From contig NZ_RCZJ01000002.1 in assembly GCF_006438845.1 (NCBI RefSeq), positions 75,145 to 139,144 on the forward strand: a DNA stretch of 64,000 nt, written 5' to 3'. A program made the position numbers and the translations under genes. Origin of the DNA: Variovorax ginsengisoli (GTDB lineage Bacteria; Pseudomonadota; Gammaproteobacteria; Burkholderiales; Burkholderiaceae_C). Positions 33,851 through 43,075 of the stretch are shown here, one piece after another. The first letter of the stretch is position 1. Every line of letters begins with the position of its first letter. The notes under the pieces were generated by a model that saw only the letters and a program-made list of their open reading frames with translations, did no database searches and had not been told where the DNA came from.

Positions 33851-35964
33851 AGCTGTGTGATCTTCATTTCGTTCTGAGCGCTGTACAGGTCGATGACCCG
33901 GCAGTCGCTGCACATCTTCAGCCGCTCCAGCGCCTCGCCCTGGAACATGGCGTGGCCGGCCAGCTTGCCGAGCATCGCCTCGATGGCCTTCACGGTGCCG
34001 AAGGGCTTGCTGCAGCGCACGCAGGCCCAGGGCTTGGCTTCGTTGAGCACCACGGGCTGTCGCCGCTCCGGCGCCACGAGCAGCCGCGGCACGAGTTGCA
34101 CCGCGTTCTCGGGGCAGGTGCTTTCGCACAGGCCGCATTGCACGCAGTTCTTCTCGATGAAGCGCAGCTGCGGCGCGTTCTGGTTGTCCTGCAGGGCGCT
34201 TGCCGGGCAGGCGCTGACGCAGGCCAGGCACAAGGTGCAGGCGTCCTTGTCGACCGCGATCGCGCCCAGGGGCGAACCCGCGGGCAACGCGACCACCAAG
34301 GGCGGCCCGTCGGCGCGCGCCTGGAGCGCCGGCGCCGTTTCCATCAGGTGGTCGAGCGTCATCTCGAGCGTGCTGCGCTTCTCGGCGCTCACCGAGAAGC
34401 GCGCGGCCTGTGCCGGCACCTGCTGGCGCGTCTGGCCCAGCGCGGCAAGGGCGGCGTCGAGGGCCGCCGGCGTGCCGGCCTCGATCAGCTGGAAATGCGT
34501 GCCGGCGTAACCCAGCCCGCGCAGCAGCGCCTGGGCAATTTCCATCTGCTGCTCGAGCGCGGCGAGGTAGGCCGGCGCTTCTTCTCCGGTCGACAGCACC
34601 ACGACCTGCGTCGCGCCGAAGGCGACGGCGCCGAGCCACAGGTCGATGCCGGTGCTGGCCGCATGCCACAGCGCGACCGGAATCACGCGCGCCGGCACGC
34701 CGGCTGCGCGGCCCAATTGCGCCTGCCGGCCGAGCTGCTCGACCAACGCCTGGCCGGCCTCCTGGCTGTGCAGCAGCAAGACCGGCTCGCGGCCACCGGC
34801 CTTCGCGTAGTTGGCGAGCAGCGTGCGCAGCTTGAGCCCCTGGTCGGGGGCTCGCGGGTAGGTGTAGCCCAATGCGCCGGTGGGGCACACGGTGGTGCAG
34901 GCACCGCAGCCCACGCACAGATTCGGATTGACGACGACGCGCTGGCGCGCCTTGTCGCTGGTGATGGCGTGGGCCGAGCAGACCTCGACGCAGGCGTTGC
35001 AGCCGACCTGCTCGTTGCGGCTGTGCGCGCACAGCTTCTGCTTGTAGTCGAAGAACTTCGGCTTCTCGAATTCGCCGACCATCTCGCGCAAACGCAGCAA
35101 GGTCTGCAGCGCCTCGGGCGTGCCGAGTCCGTTCGGCAGGCGGAAGTAACCCTGTGGCGGCGCATGCCAGTCGACCAGCGGCGTGGCGCCGAGGTCGAGC
35201 ACCAGATCGAAGGCGGCATCGAGCGCTTCGGGTGCGCGGTCGAAGCGGATGGCGCCGGCCACGGTGCAGGCCTGTTCGCAGTCGCGATGCGAGGTGCACT
35301 TGCCCATGTCGATCTGGTAGTCGAGCCCGATGGCCTGTTCCGGACACGCGGTGACGCAGGCGTTGCAGCGGGTGCACAGGTCGAGGTCGATCGGGTTGCC
35401 GCGCGTCAGCTGCAGCTTGAAGGCGCCGAGCCAGCCCGAGAGCGCATCGACGCGCCCGGCGATCACCGGCCAGCGGCGTTCCTGCGCACCGCCGGCGACG
35501 CCCGGCCCCTGCGAGAGCAGCGTGACGTCGAGCGTGTCGGCGACCAGCGCGGCGGCCTGCTCGGCTTGGTCGAGCGGGCCGACGATCAGCAAGCGGCCCT
35601 GGCTCGCGTAGCTCACCGTGGCGACCGGGTCCGGCGCCGGCAGCGCCGCCGCCGCCAGCAGCGCCGCGATCTTCGGCATCGCGTTCTTCGCGTCGCGGCC
35701 CCAGCCGCCGGTCTCGCGAATGTTGACGAAGTGGATGGGCGAGGTGGCGTCGGGCGTCTGTTCGGCCAGTTCGCCGAACAGGCGGCGCTCCTGGGTGCAC
35801 GCGACGACCACGTCGTCGCCCGACTGGATCGCACGCTGGAACGCGCTCGCCTCGCGGCGGCATAACGCGGAATGAAGGGGCAGCGTTTCAGCCAGTGCGG
35901 TGCCGAGCGTCTTCGGCGCGAGCGGCATCGTCTGGTTGCAATCGCAGATCAGCGTTTGGGTCAT
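33847..35964 (-). CDS. Large polyferredoxin-like 4Fe-4S protein of the formate dehydrogenase locus
   Basis: The 705-aa protein begins MTQTLICDCNQTMPL and carries at least six ferredoxin-type cysteine groups: CTRCNACVTACP, CTSHRDCEQAC, CNACVEVCS, CVGCGACTTVCP, CTLCLACVSACP and CVQCGLCESTCP. There is also a CVRC...CSDC set near the end. It is probably a cytoplasmic electron-transfer or assembly protein. The ATG is preferred to a TTG 33 bases upstream because LICDCNQTM is the conserved start. Its start lies 77 bases inside the DUF3306 gene. Confidence 0.85.
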   Translation of the reverse strand: MTQTLICDCNQTMPLAPKTLGTALAETLPLHSALCRREASAFQRAIQSGDDVVVACTQERRLFGELAEQTPDATSPIHFVNIRETGGWGRDAKNAMPKIAALLAAAALPAPDPVATVSYASQGRLLIVGPLDQAEQAAALVADTLDVTLLSQGPGVAGGAQERRWPVIAGRVDALSGWLGAFKLQLTRGNPIDLDLCTRCNACVTACPEQAIGLDYQIDMGKCTSHRDCEQACTVAGAIRFDRAPEALDAAFDLVLDLGATPLVDWHAPPQGYFRLPNGLGTPEALQTLLRLREMVGEFEKPKFFDYKQKLCAHSRNEQVGCNACVEVCSAHAITSDKARQRVVVNPNLCVGCGACTTVCPTGALGYTYPRAPDQGLKLRTLLANYAKAGGREPVLLLHSQEAGQALVEQLGRQAQLGRAAGVPARVIPVALWHAASTGIDLWLGAVAFGATQVVVLSTGEEAPAYLAALEQQMEIAQALLRGLGYAGTHFQLIEAGTPAALDAALAALGQTRQQVPAQAARFSVSAEKRSTLEMTLDHLMETAPALQARADGPPLVVALPAGSPLGAIAVDKDACTLCLACVSACPASALQDNQNAPQLRFIEKNCVQCGLCESTCPENAVQLVPRLLVAPERRQPVVLNEAKPWACVRCSKPFGTVKAIEAMLGKLAGHAMFQGEALERLKMCSDCRVIDLYSAQNEMKITQL

Positions 35965-36547
35965 CGGTCTTTTGGCTGGCCGGCTGCGCGTCGGCAACCA
36001 GCGGGCTGGGAGGGTCCCCGGAAGGCTCGGACTGTGCCACGTCCGGTTCAGGGACCTCGTCGCGCGGGGTTTCTCTCGCTGCGGCCGCCTCCGCGCCAGC
36101 CGCCGGCTCGGGATCGTCTTCTTCCTCGAACAGGTTCAGAAACTTCGCACTCGCCATCTGGCGCAGCACGCTCTCCGGCAGGGGCGAAGGAATGGAGTAG
36201 TCGTCGATGTAGATGTCAAGCCGGTCCATCACGTTGAAGTGAGGGTCGGCGAAGAGCTTCTTGAAGGCGGCGTTCTTGACCTCGGGCGCGACGTTCTGCG
36301 CCAGGAAGGGCTTGAAGTCCGATGCCAGCGTGAGCGATTCGGTGTCGGCGAGCGTCAAGGCGGGCGGCGCGTCGGCGTCTGCGGGCGCACCGGCGTCGGG
36401 CAACGGCGGCATGCCGGCGAGCGCGACGCCGCCGTCATCGCTCGCCGGAACCGGCGTCTGCGCGAGGGGCGGCGCGGGCCGCTCGGCCTCGGCCTCGCGC
36501 GCCTGTTGCTTGCGCTTCGACCAGCGCCCGAGGAAGCCGTCAGACAT
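35888..36547 (-). CDS. DUF3306 family protein
   Basis: The 219-aa protein starts MSDGFLGRWSKRKQQAREAE, the typical DUF3306 opening. A conserved centre (DFKPFLAQNVAPEVKNAAFK, then LFADPHFNVMDRLDIYIDDY) is followed by an acidic, disordered tail. The family is found with DUF3305 in formate dehydrogenase loci and its function is unknown. It overlaps DUF3305 by eight bases and the iron-sulfur protein by 77 bases. Confidence 0.85.
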   Translation of the reverse strand: MSDGFLGRWSKRKQQAREAEAERPAPPLAQTPVPASDDGGVALAGMPPLPDAGAPADADAPPALTLADTESLTLASDFKPFLAQNVAPEVKNAAFKKLFADPHFNVMDRLDIYIDDYSIPSPLPESVLRQMASAKFLNLFEEEDDPEPAAGAEAAAARETPRDEVPEPDVAQSEPSGDPPSPLVADAQPASQKTDDPNADLRLQPDDAARAEDARHRTG

Positions 36548-37133
36548 CACCCGCCCCGCGCCCGCGCTTCTTCTCGGTCGACACGCTCGCGGCATTGCCG
36601 AAGCGGTCGGTCAGGGTGCGAAAACTCTCGGGCCGCTTGCGGCGCTTCGGCTCGATCACGTAGTTCGCGTCGGCGAAGGCACGCATCCAGTCGACCACTT
36701 CGGGCGGCGCCGGCACCTGCTCCACCGTTTCCTGCGCGTCCAGCCAGCGGCCGGCTTCGTGGTAGCTCAGGCTTACCACCACCGGCAGCGGGATCGGCTC
36801 GGCCGCAAGACCCGGCTCTTCCTCCATGCGCCACAGCACGAACCAGCACGGGGCCGGCGCCGTCGCATTGAGGTGATACCCCTCGGCATCGTCCTTGAAC
36901 AGCTCGGCCTGGAAGCCAGGGTGCAGCCAGCGCTGCGCGCCGTCATGCGCGTGCAGCAGGCGCGGGGTGCTGCCGAAGGCCGGTTCGTCAGGCACGACGC
37001 TGTCAAGGATCCAGCGCCAGGGTTGCCAGTGGCTCGACGGGCCCTGCGCACGCTCGCGGCGCATGACGACCGCCACCTGCAGCGCGGGGCGGGGAGAAGC
37101 GGCGGAAGTGGATGGCTCGGAGGAAGACGACAT
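36540..37133 (-). CDS. DUF3305 family protein
   Basis: The 197-aa protein matches DUF3305, with core segments LQVAVVMRRERAQGPSSHWQ, PRLLHAHDGAQRWLHPGFQ and VVVSLSYHEAGRWLDAQE. It is the first gene of the four-gene accessory operon. Promoter elements must lie in the AT-rich gap 37134-37296, shared with the divergent GAF gene. Function is unknown. Association with molybdenum-type formate dehydrogenases is the main clue. Confidence 0.85.
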   Translation of the reverse strand: MSSSSEPSTSAASPRPALQVAVVMRRERAQGPSSHWQPWRWILDSVVPDEPAFGSTPRLLHAHDGAQRWLHPGFQAELFKDDAEGYHLNATAPAPCWFVLWRMEEEPGLAAEPIPLPVVVSLSYHEAGRWLDAQETVEQVPAPPEVVDWMRAFADANYVIEPKRRKRPESFRTLTDRFGNAASVSTEKKRGRGAGDV

Positions 37134-37296
37134 GCTTTACACGGTTACATCAAAGGGCCGCGGAGGGTTCTCGACGGCTGTCAAAGAGGTGATTGGTACT
37201 ACTTTTGTGACAAAGTGCCAAAGAAAAACTAAACCTTAGTTCTCTTTTTTTCCATTTTCGGTTTCAATTCTGTAACTGATACAGATTGTGAATCCC

Positions 37297-37788
37297 ATGC
37301 AAGACGCAGACCTCGACATCGACCTTGACTATGCACCCGACGCCCTGGCTGTCCAGGTCTCGGAACTGCTGATTGCAACGCCCGACATGAGCGATCCGCT
37401 CATCCACCGCGCGGTGCACCAGGTGCTCAAGCTGTTGCGCGAGCAGCAGCACCTCGACGCAGCCTTTGCGTGCGAGGTGCGCGATGGCCGCCGCATCTTC
37501 CGCAGATTTTCGCCCGGCGAGCGTGCCCAGTTGATCGACGAGCGCGAACACCCGCTCGAACTTGCCTTCTGCAAGCAAGTGGTACGCGCCACCGCCAAGG
37601 TGGGTTGCTACCTGAGCGCACCCATGGTGCTGAACGACGGCCGCGTGTATGGCACCTTCTACGCTTTCAGCTTCGGCACCGAGAGCCCTGCCCGCCTGAG
37701 CGAACTTCGCAAACTCGAAATGGCGGCGCAGCTGGCTGCACGGATGGTCGAAGAACGCGCCCCGGCGCCGTCGGTGCATTCGGCATGA
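37297..37788 (+). CDS. GAF-like domain protein
   Basis: The 163-aa protein has a GAF-type core: LDAAFACEVRDGRRIFRRF, then a middle helix and the strand pair GCYLSAPMVLNDGRVYGTFY. GAF domains bind small molecules and often feed signalling. Here there is no output domain. A GTG nine bases upstream is an alternative start; neither has a good ribosome binding site. The stop overlaps the FHA gene start (ATGA). It runs divergently from the accessory operon. Confidence 0.65.
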   Translation: MQDADLDIDLDYAPDALAVQVSELLIATPDMSDPLIHRAVHQVLKLLREQQHLDAAFACEVRDGRRIFRRFSPGERAQLIDEREHPLELAFCKQVVRATAKVGCYLSAPMVLNDGRVYGTFYAFSFGTESPARLSELRKLEMAAQLAARMVEERAPAPSVHSA

Positions 37789-38342
37789 AGCAGAGCCCGA
37801 CATTCAACACTGCGTCCCGCGCCACCGGACCCAGCGGCCGCGGGCTGCGCGCCTTTTTTCCGTGCCTCGGCCAGCCGTCCTGGGCCCGTCGCCACACGAC
37901 GCAGTGGACCGGCGGCCCGCTGAACCTGGCCGCGCTCGACCTGCACGGTGCAGCCCCGGAGACGGAGGCATCGCCGCACCAACCGCACCTGATCGCGATC
38001 GATGCAGGCGGACAGACCAAGCTCATCACGCTACAGGCCGGGCGCACCACGCTCGGTCGCGACGCGCGGAGCACCATCGTGCTCGATTCGCCGCTGGCGA
38101 GCCGCCAGCACGCGATGCTGATGTGCGAAGGCGATGCGGTGGTGCTGCGCGATCTGGGCAGCTCCAACGGCAGCTTCGTCAACGACCAACAAGTGCAGCA
38201 ACGCGCCTTGCGACACGGCGACGTGCTGACACTGGGTGAAGACTGCTTTCGTTTTCTCGCACCGCCCCTCGCCTACAGGGCGCCGCAGATCCTCGACCTG
38301 CTGGACTCGATACCGGCCGAGCTTGCGCTGAACCCGCGCTAA
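37785..38342 (+). CDS. FHA domain protein
   Basis: The 185-aa protein has a complete forkhead-associated domain in its second half. It shows TLGRDARSTIVLDS, then SRQHAML and LRDLGSSNGSFVNDQQVQ, which hold the Arg, Ser, His and Asn that bind phosphothreonine. The first 65 residues are unremarkable. Partner kinases are not nearby. It is coupled to the GAF gene. Its stop codon overlaps the stop of the convergent fdhD gene, so the two genes share their last bases. Confidence 0.85.
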   Translation: MKQSPTFNTASRATGPSGRGLRAFFPCLGQPSWARRHTTQWTGGPLNLAALDLHGAAPETEASPHQPHLIAIDAGGQTKLITLQAGRTTLGRDARSTIVLDSPLASRQHAMLMCEGDAVVLRDLGSSNGSFVNDQQVQQRALRHGDVLTLGEDCFRFLAPPLAYRAPQILDLLDSIPAELALNPR

Positions 38343-39205
38343 CCGGCCCCACGCCCCGGCGCATAGAGCACGCCGCGCGGGGAGCGGCACAAGCCCCACA
38401 GCCGCAGGCCGGCCAGTTCGGCCATGCGCACGCCCATCGCGGTCGGCGCCGAAATGGTGGCCAAGGCGGCGATGCCGGTGCGCGCGCATTTGCGCACCAG
38501 TTCGTGGCTGCCGCGGCTCGACAGCACGACGAAGCCTGGCTCGCCCAGCCGCTTGCTTCGCGCCAGCGTGCCGATGAGCTTGTCGAGCGCGTTGTGACGA
38601 CCCACGTCTTCGAGCACCTCGTGAAGTTCGCCGCAGAGCGTGGCCCAGCCGGCCGCGTGCACGGCGCCGGCATCGGCGTTGATCAGCTGACGCGGCGGCA
38701 TCGCGTCGATGGCGCGCAGCACCACGGGCAGGTCGATGCGCGGCAACCAGTCATGCAGCGGCAGTTGCTCGGACCCGAGTTCGAGCCCCGCGAAACTCTC
38801 GACGCCACAGACGCCGCAGCCAGTGCGTCCGGCAAGGCTGCGACGGCGCCCCTTCATGCGCTCGAAGGCGCGCGTGGAGATCTCCAGGCGCACTTCGATC
38901 GCATCCACGCCGGGGGGCAACCCGGCTTCGGCGGCCGCCACCGCGCGCACCTCGATGTCGCGGCAATCGTCCGCGTTATCGAGGATGCCCTCGCTCAGCG
39001 CAAAGCCCAGCGCAAAGGCCTCGATGTCCTGCGGCGTCGCCATCATCACGGCGTGCGAGATGCCGTTGAAGACCAGCGCGATCGGCACCTCGGCCGCCAG
39101 CACCAGTTCGCGCGCCGTGCCTTCAGGCGGTGCGCCGGCCTCGCCGACGACTTGCACGGCGTGCCGCGACAGCGAGCTCGGCCATGCCGCGATGTCGTCG
39201 GTCAT
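38339..39205 (-). CDS. fdhD: Formate dehydrogenase accessory sulfurtransferase FdhD
   Basis: The 288-aa protein transfers sulfur to the molybdenum cofactor of formate dehydrogenases. It has the conserved cysteine loop GRTGCGVCGVE and the segments HAVMMATPQDIEAFALGFAL and ALDKLIG. Its ATG overlaps the stop of the small winged-helix gene. It is the last gene of the apbC-fdhF operon and would serve both formate dehydrogenase-type enzymes encoded here. Confidence 0.95.
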   Translation of the reverse strand: MTDDIAAWPSSLSRHAVQVVGEAGAPPEGTARELVLAAEVPIALVFNGISHAVMMATPQDIEAFALGFALSEGILDNADDCRDIEVRAVAAAEAGLPPGVDAIEVRLEISTRAFERMKGRRRSLAGRTGCGVCGVESFAGLELGSEQLPLHDWLPRIDLPVVLRAIDAMPPRQLINADAGAVHAAGWATLCGELHEVLEDVGRHNALDKLIGTLARSKRLGEPGFVVLSSRGSHELVRKCARTGIAALATISAPTAMGVRMAELAGLRLWGLCRSPRGVLYAPGRGAG

Positions 39206-39504
39206 GCGAGCGCCTCGTTCGGCGGCGCCAGGCCGGCAGCCAGGGCACGCCCGGCCGGCTCGAGATGCACCACCCAACGGTCCTTCAGCTGCACCACGCG
39301 AACCCAGCCCGGCCCCGCCACGCCGCCAAGCGCGGCACTGCCCATGCGCGTGAGCTGGCGCATCAGCACGCTGGCGCCCAGGCCCAGCTGCTTGCCCAGC
39401 CAAGGCAACGACACGCCGCCGTCGCGCGGTGCATCGGCGAGGACGCGCAGGATGGCCTGCGAAAGCGGGTCGAGAAGCGGGTCGAGGTCGGTGCCGGTGG
39501 TCAT
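39202..39504 (-). CDS. Small winged-helix-like protein of 100 aa
   Basis: The ATG follows AAGG by seven bases; a GTG six bases upstream is less likely. The sequence reads as one winged helix: LSQAILRVLADAPRDGGVSL, the recognition-type stretch LGASVLMRQLTRMG, then a beta wing WVRVVQLKDRWVVHLEPAGR. It has no effector domain. It lies between the oxidoreductase and fdhD, so it may regulate this operon. That role is inferred from position only. Confidence 0.65.
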   Translation of the reverse strand: MTTGTDLDPLLDPLSQAILRVLADAPRDGGVSLPWLGKQLGLGASVLMRQLTRMGSAALGGVAGPGWVRVVQLKDRWVVHLEPAGRALAAGLAPPNEALA

Positions 39505-39513
39505 GACCACACC

Positions 39514-41871
39514 TTAGCCGATGGCGTACGCGCTGGCCTCGTGGTCGGCCTTGGCGGCGACGGGTGCAGTGTGCAGCGTGAGAATCACGGGAATCGACTT
39601 CGACGCCGGCGTGCCCGCATTGACTGCAACGGAGTCCAGCGGTACCAGCGGATTCGTCTCCGGGTAGTAAGCCGCCAGATTGCCGCGCGGGATGTCATAC
39701 GCAACCAACTTGAAGCGGTCGGCCCTGCGGACCATGTCGGCCCCGTCCCCCGCGTCCTCCCACACGGTCTGGATGTCGACCCAGTCGCCGTCCTTCATGC
39801 CCAGCGCGCGGATGTCGGCTTCGTGGATGAAGACCACGCGGCGCTGGCCGAACACGCCGCGGTAGCGGTCGTCGTGGCCGTAGATGGTGGTGTTGTACTG
39901 GTCGTGCGAGCGCGTGGTGAGCAGCGTGAAAACCACCGTGTCGCCCTTCTTGCCAAGGCGCGCGCGGGCACGGTGCGAGGGCGTATCGCGCGGCACCGGG
40001 TGAGCGAAGAAGCTCGCCTTGCGCGACGCCGTGGCCCACACCCGCTCACTCGCGGTGTTGCGCAGGCGGAAGCCGCCAGGCACGGCGACGCGCAGGTTGA
40101 AGTCCTTGAAGTCGACGAACACGGCTTCGATCTTGTCGCGGATGCGCGCGTAGTCCTCGACCAGCCACAGCCACGGCGTGCGGCTCCGGTGGCCGATGGT
40201 CGCGACCGCCAGGCGAGCGACGAGGGCCGGCTCCGACAGCAGCTGCTCCGAGGCCGGCGGGTTGATGCCGGTGGAGATGTGCACCATGCTCATCGAGTCT
40301 TCGACCGTCACGCCTTGCGGGCCGCCGGCCTGGATGTCGATCTCGGTGCGGCCCAGGCACGGCAGGATCAGCGCCTCGCGCCCGTGCACCACGTGGCTGC
40401 GGTTGAGCTTGGTCGTGACGTGCACCGTCAGGTCGCAGCGACGCAGGCCCTTCCAGGTTTCGTAGGTGTCGGGCGTGGCCGCGGCGAAGTTGCCGCCCAG
40501 CGCGAAGAAGACCTTGCCCTTGCCGTCGCGCATCGCGGCGATGGCCTCGACCGTGTCGAGCCCGGGCTCGCGCGGCGGTTCGAAGCCGAAGACTTTGGCG
40601 AGCGTGTCGAGCAGCGCAGCCGGCGGCTTCTCCCAGATGCCCATCGTGCGGTCGCCCTGCACGTTGCTGTGGCCGCGCACCGGGCACGGCCCGGCGCCTT
40701 CACGGCCGATGTTGCCGCGCATCAGCAACAGGTTGACCAGCATCTGGATGGTCGCGACCGAATGCTGGTGCTGGGTGATGCCCATGCCCCAGCAGAAGAT
40801 CGCGCTGCCGGCTTCGCCGTAGATGTCGGCCGCGGCGCGGATCTGCGCCTGCGCCAGGCCCGACTCCTGCTCGAGCACGTCCCACGATTCGGCACGCAGG
40901 TCGTCTGCGAGCGCCTCGAAGCCCTGCGTGTGCTCGGCGATGAAGGCATGGTCGAGCAGCGCGTCGCCGCGGTCCTCGCGCTCCATCAGGTGCTTCATCA
41001 TCCCCTTCACCACCGCGAAGTCGCCACCGATGCGCAGCTGAAAGTAATGCGTGCTGATCGGCGTGGAGCCCAGCGTCGCCATCTCCAGCTTGTCCTGCGG
41101 ATCGGCGAAGCGTTCGAGGCCACGTTCACGCAGCGGGTTGAAGCTCACGATCTTCGCGCCACGCTTGTGGGCGGCCCGCAGTTCGCCCAGCATGCGCGGG
41201 TGGTTGGTGCCAGGGTTCTGGCCGAAGATGAAGATGGCGTCGGTCTTTTCGAAATCTTCGAGCGTCACCGTGCCCTTGCCCACGCCGATCTGGGGACGCA
41301 TGCCGCTGCCAGTCGGCTCATGGCACATGTTCGAGCAATCGGGGAAGTTGTTGGTGCCGTACTCGCGCACGAACAGCTGGTACAGAAAGGCCGCCTCGTT
41401 GCTGGCGCGCCCCGAGGTATAGAAGATGGCCTGGTTCGGGTCGGGCAGCGCATTCAGATGCCTGGCCACCAGTGCGAAGGCGTCGACCCATTCGATCGGC
41501 ACGTACTTGTCGATGGCCGCGTCGTAGACCATCGGGTGCGTCAGCCGGCCCTGGTCTTCGAGCCAGAAGTCGCTCTGCTTGGCGAGTTCAGCCACGGTGT
41601 GCTTCGCGAACAGCTCCGGCCCGGCGCGCCGCGCCGTGGCTTCGGCCGCGACGGCCTTCACGCCGTTCTCGCAGAACTCGAAGGTCGACGCATGGTTGCG
41701 GTCGGGCCAGGCGCAGCCGGGGCAGTCGAAGCCGTCGGGCTGGTTGGCCGAGAGCAGCGTCTTCGCGCCCTTGACGGCGATGTCCTGCCTGAGCAGGGAG
41801 TTCGTCACGCTGCGCAAGGCACCCCAGCCGCCGGCAGGGCCCGTGTAGCGCTCGATCTTGTGTTCGCTCAT
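39514..41871 (-). CDS. FdhF/YdeP family molybdopterin oxidoreductase
   Basis: The 785-aa protein belongs to the formate dehydrogenase alpha-like group related to E. coli YdeP. It lacks the usual N-terminal CxxC...C iron-sulfur motif at its start but has CPGCAWPDRN and FCENG near residues 50-70. NMCHEPTGSGM is the region where selenocysteine or Cys sits in relatives. Cofactor-binding parts include FIFGQNPGTNHPRML and CWGMGITQHQHSV. AGGAG precedes the ATG. The reaction is not proven; formate oxidation and acid resistance are suggested for relatives. Confidence 0.85.
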   Translation of the reverse strand: MSEHKIERYTGPAGGWGALRSVTNSLLRQDIAVKGAKTLLSANQPDGFDCPGCAWPDRNHASTFEFCENGVKAVAAEATARRAGPELFAKHTVAELAKQSDFWLEDQGRLTHPMVYDAAIDKYVPIEWVDAFALVARHLNALPDPNQAIFYTSGRASNEAAFLYQLFVREYGTNNFPDCSNMCHEPTGSGMRPQIGVGKGTVTLEDFEKTDAIFIFGQNPGTNHPRMLGELRAAHKRGAKIVSFNPLRERGLERFADPQDKLEMATLGSTPISTHYFQLRIGGDFAVVKGMMKHLMEREDRGDALLDHAFIAEHTQGFEALADDLRAESWDVLEQESGLAQAQIRAAADIYGEAGSAIFCWGMGITQHQHSVATIQMLVNLLLMRGNIGREGAGPCPVRGHSNVQGDRTMGIWEKPPAALLDTLAKVFGFEPPREPGLDTVEAIAAMRDGKGKVFFALGGNFAAATPDTYETWKGLRRCDLTVHVTTKLNRSHVVHGREALILPCLGRTEIDIQAGGPQGVTVEDSMSMVHISTGINPPASEQLLSEPALVARLAVATIGHRSRTPWLWLVEDYARIRDKIEAVFVDFKDFNLRVAVPGGFRLRNTASERVWATASRKASFFAHPVPRDTPSHRARARLGKKGDTVVFTLLTTRSHDQYNTTIYGHDDRYRGVFGQRRVVFIHEADIRALGMKDGDWVDIQTVWEDAGDGADMVRRADRFKLVAYDIPRGNLAAYYPETNPLVPLDSVAVNAGTPASKSIPVILTLHTAPVAAKADHEASAYAIG

Positions 41872-41908
41872 CGCAATCTCCTGGGGCGTCGACGCCGACG
41901 CTTCAGGC

Positions 41909-43000
41909 TCAGGTGTTCTTGCTGACCGTGATGGTCGGGAACTTGGCCGAGAAGTCCTTGGCCTTCTCGGCAATGCCCACCGCCACGGTACGCGCGATGG
42001 CCTTGTAGATGCCGGCCACCTCGCCATCCGGGTCGGCCACCACGGTGGGCTTGCCGCTGTCGGCCTGCAGGCGGATGTTGATGTCCAGCGGCAATGCGCC
42101 GAGGTAGTCCATCCCGTACTGCGCAGCCATCTTCTTGCCGCCGTCGGCACCGAAGATGTGCTCGACGTGGCCGCAGTTCGAGCAGATGTGCACCGCCATG
42201 TTCTCGACGATGCCGAGGATCGGCACGCCGACCTTCTCGAACATCTTGATGCCCTTCTTGGCGTCGAGCAATGCGATGTCCTGCGGCGTGGTGACGATCA
42301 CCGCGCCGGTCATCGGCACGCGCTGGCTCAGCGTGAGCTGGATGTCGCCGGTGCCCGGCGGCATGTCGATGATCAGGTAGTCGAGGTCTTTCCAGTTGGT
42401 CTGCCGCAGCAATTGTTCCAGCGCCTGCGTGGCCATCGGGCCGCGCCAGATCATGGCCTCGTCCTGGTCGACCAGGAAGCCGATCGACATCACCTGCACG
42501 CCGTGGTTTTCCAGCGGCTCCATGGTCTTGCCGTCGTCGCTCTCGGGGCGGCGGTCGATGCCCAGCATCATGGGTTGGCTTGGGCCGTAGATATCGGCGT
42601 CGAGCAGGCCGACGCTGGCGCCTTCGGCCGCCAGCGCCAGGGCCAGGTTGACCGCCGTGGTGCTCTTGCCCACACCGCCCTTGCCCGAGGCCACGGCGAC
42701 GATGTTCTTCACGTTGGGCAGCAGCTGCACCCCACGCTGTACCGCGTGACTCGTGACCTTGGTCGTGATGTTGACCGACACGTTGTCGACGCCGGCGACG
42801 GTGCGCGCCGCCGCGACGAAGCCCTTGCGCAACGCCGCGTGCTGGCTCTTGGCCGGGTAGCCGAGCTCGATGTCGAAGGACACGTCGCCTTCGGTGATCT
42901 GCAGGTTCCGCAGCGCCTTGGTGCTGACGAAATCCTTGCCTGTGTTGGGATCGAGAACCGCCTTGAGCGCGCTCTGAACCGACTCTTGCGTGACTGCCAT
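41909..43000 (-). CDS. apbC: Iron-sulfur cluster carrier ATPase (Mrp/ApbC)
   Basis: The 363-aa protein carries iron-sulfur clusters to target enzymes. It has a DUF59-like N-terminal domain (SALKAVLDPNTGKDFV), the deviant Walker A GKGGVGKST and the DADIYGPSQP segment. The cluster-binding CSNC is near the C-terminus. It lies 37 bases upstream of the molybdopterin oxidoreductase on the same strand, which may help supply that enzyme. It is also a housekeeping gene in many genomes. Confidence 0.9.
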   Translation of the reverse strand: MAVTQESVQSALKAVLDPNTGKDFVSTKALRNLQITEGDVSFDIELGYPAKSQHAALRKGFVAAARTVAGVDNVSVNITTKVTSHAVQRGVQLLPNVKNIVAVASGKGGVGKSTTAVNLALALAAEGASVGLLDADIYGPSQPMMLGIDRRPESDDGKTMEPLENHGVQVMSIGFLVDQDEAMIWRGPMATQALEQLLRQTNWKDLDYLIIDMPPGTGDIQLTLSQRVPMTGAVIVTTPQDIALLDAKKGIKMFEKVGVPILGIVENMAVHICSNCGHVEHIFGADGGKKMAAQYGMDYLGALPLDINIRLQADSGKPTVVADPDGEVAGIYKAIARTVAVGIAEKAKDFSAKFPTITVSKNT

Positions 43001-43075
43001 TGAGAACTCCTGAATCGCCGTAGTCTACGAGGCGGACCATGCGCCGACAGGCCATGCCGCCAATGGCCCTCGGCG

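Noticed and set aside
39130-41925. A long plus-strand frame across the FdhF-like gene
   Set aside because: It is an antisense shadow caused by codon bias, with no ribosome binding site and no domain.
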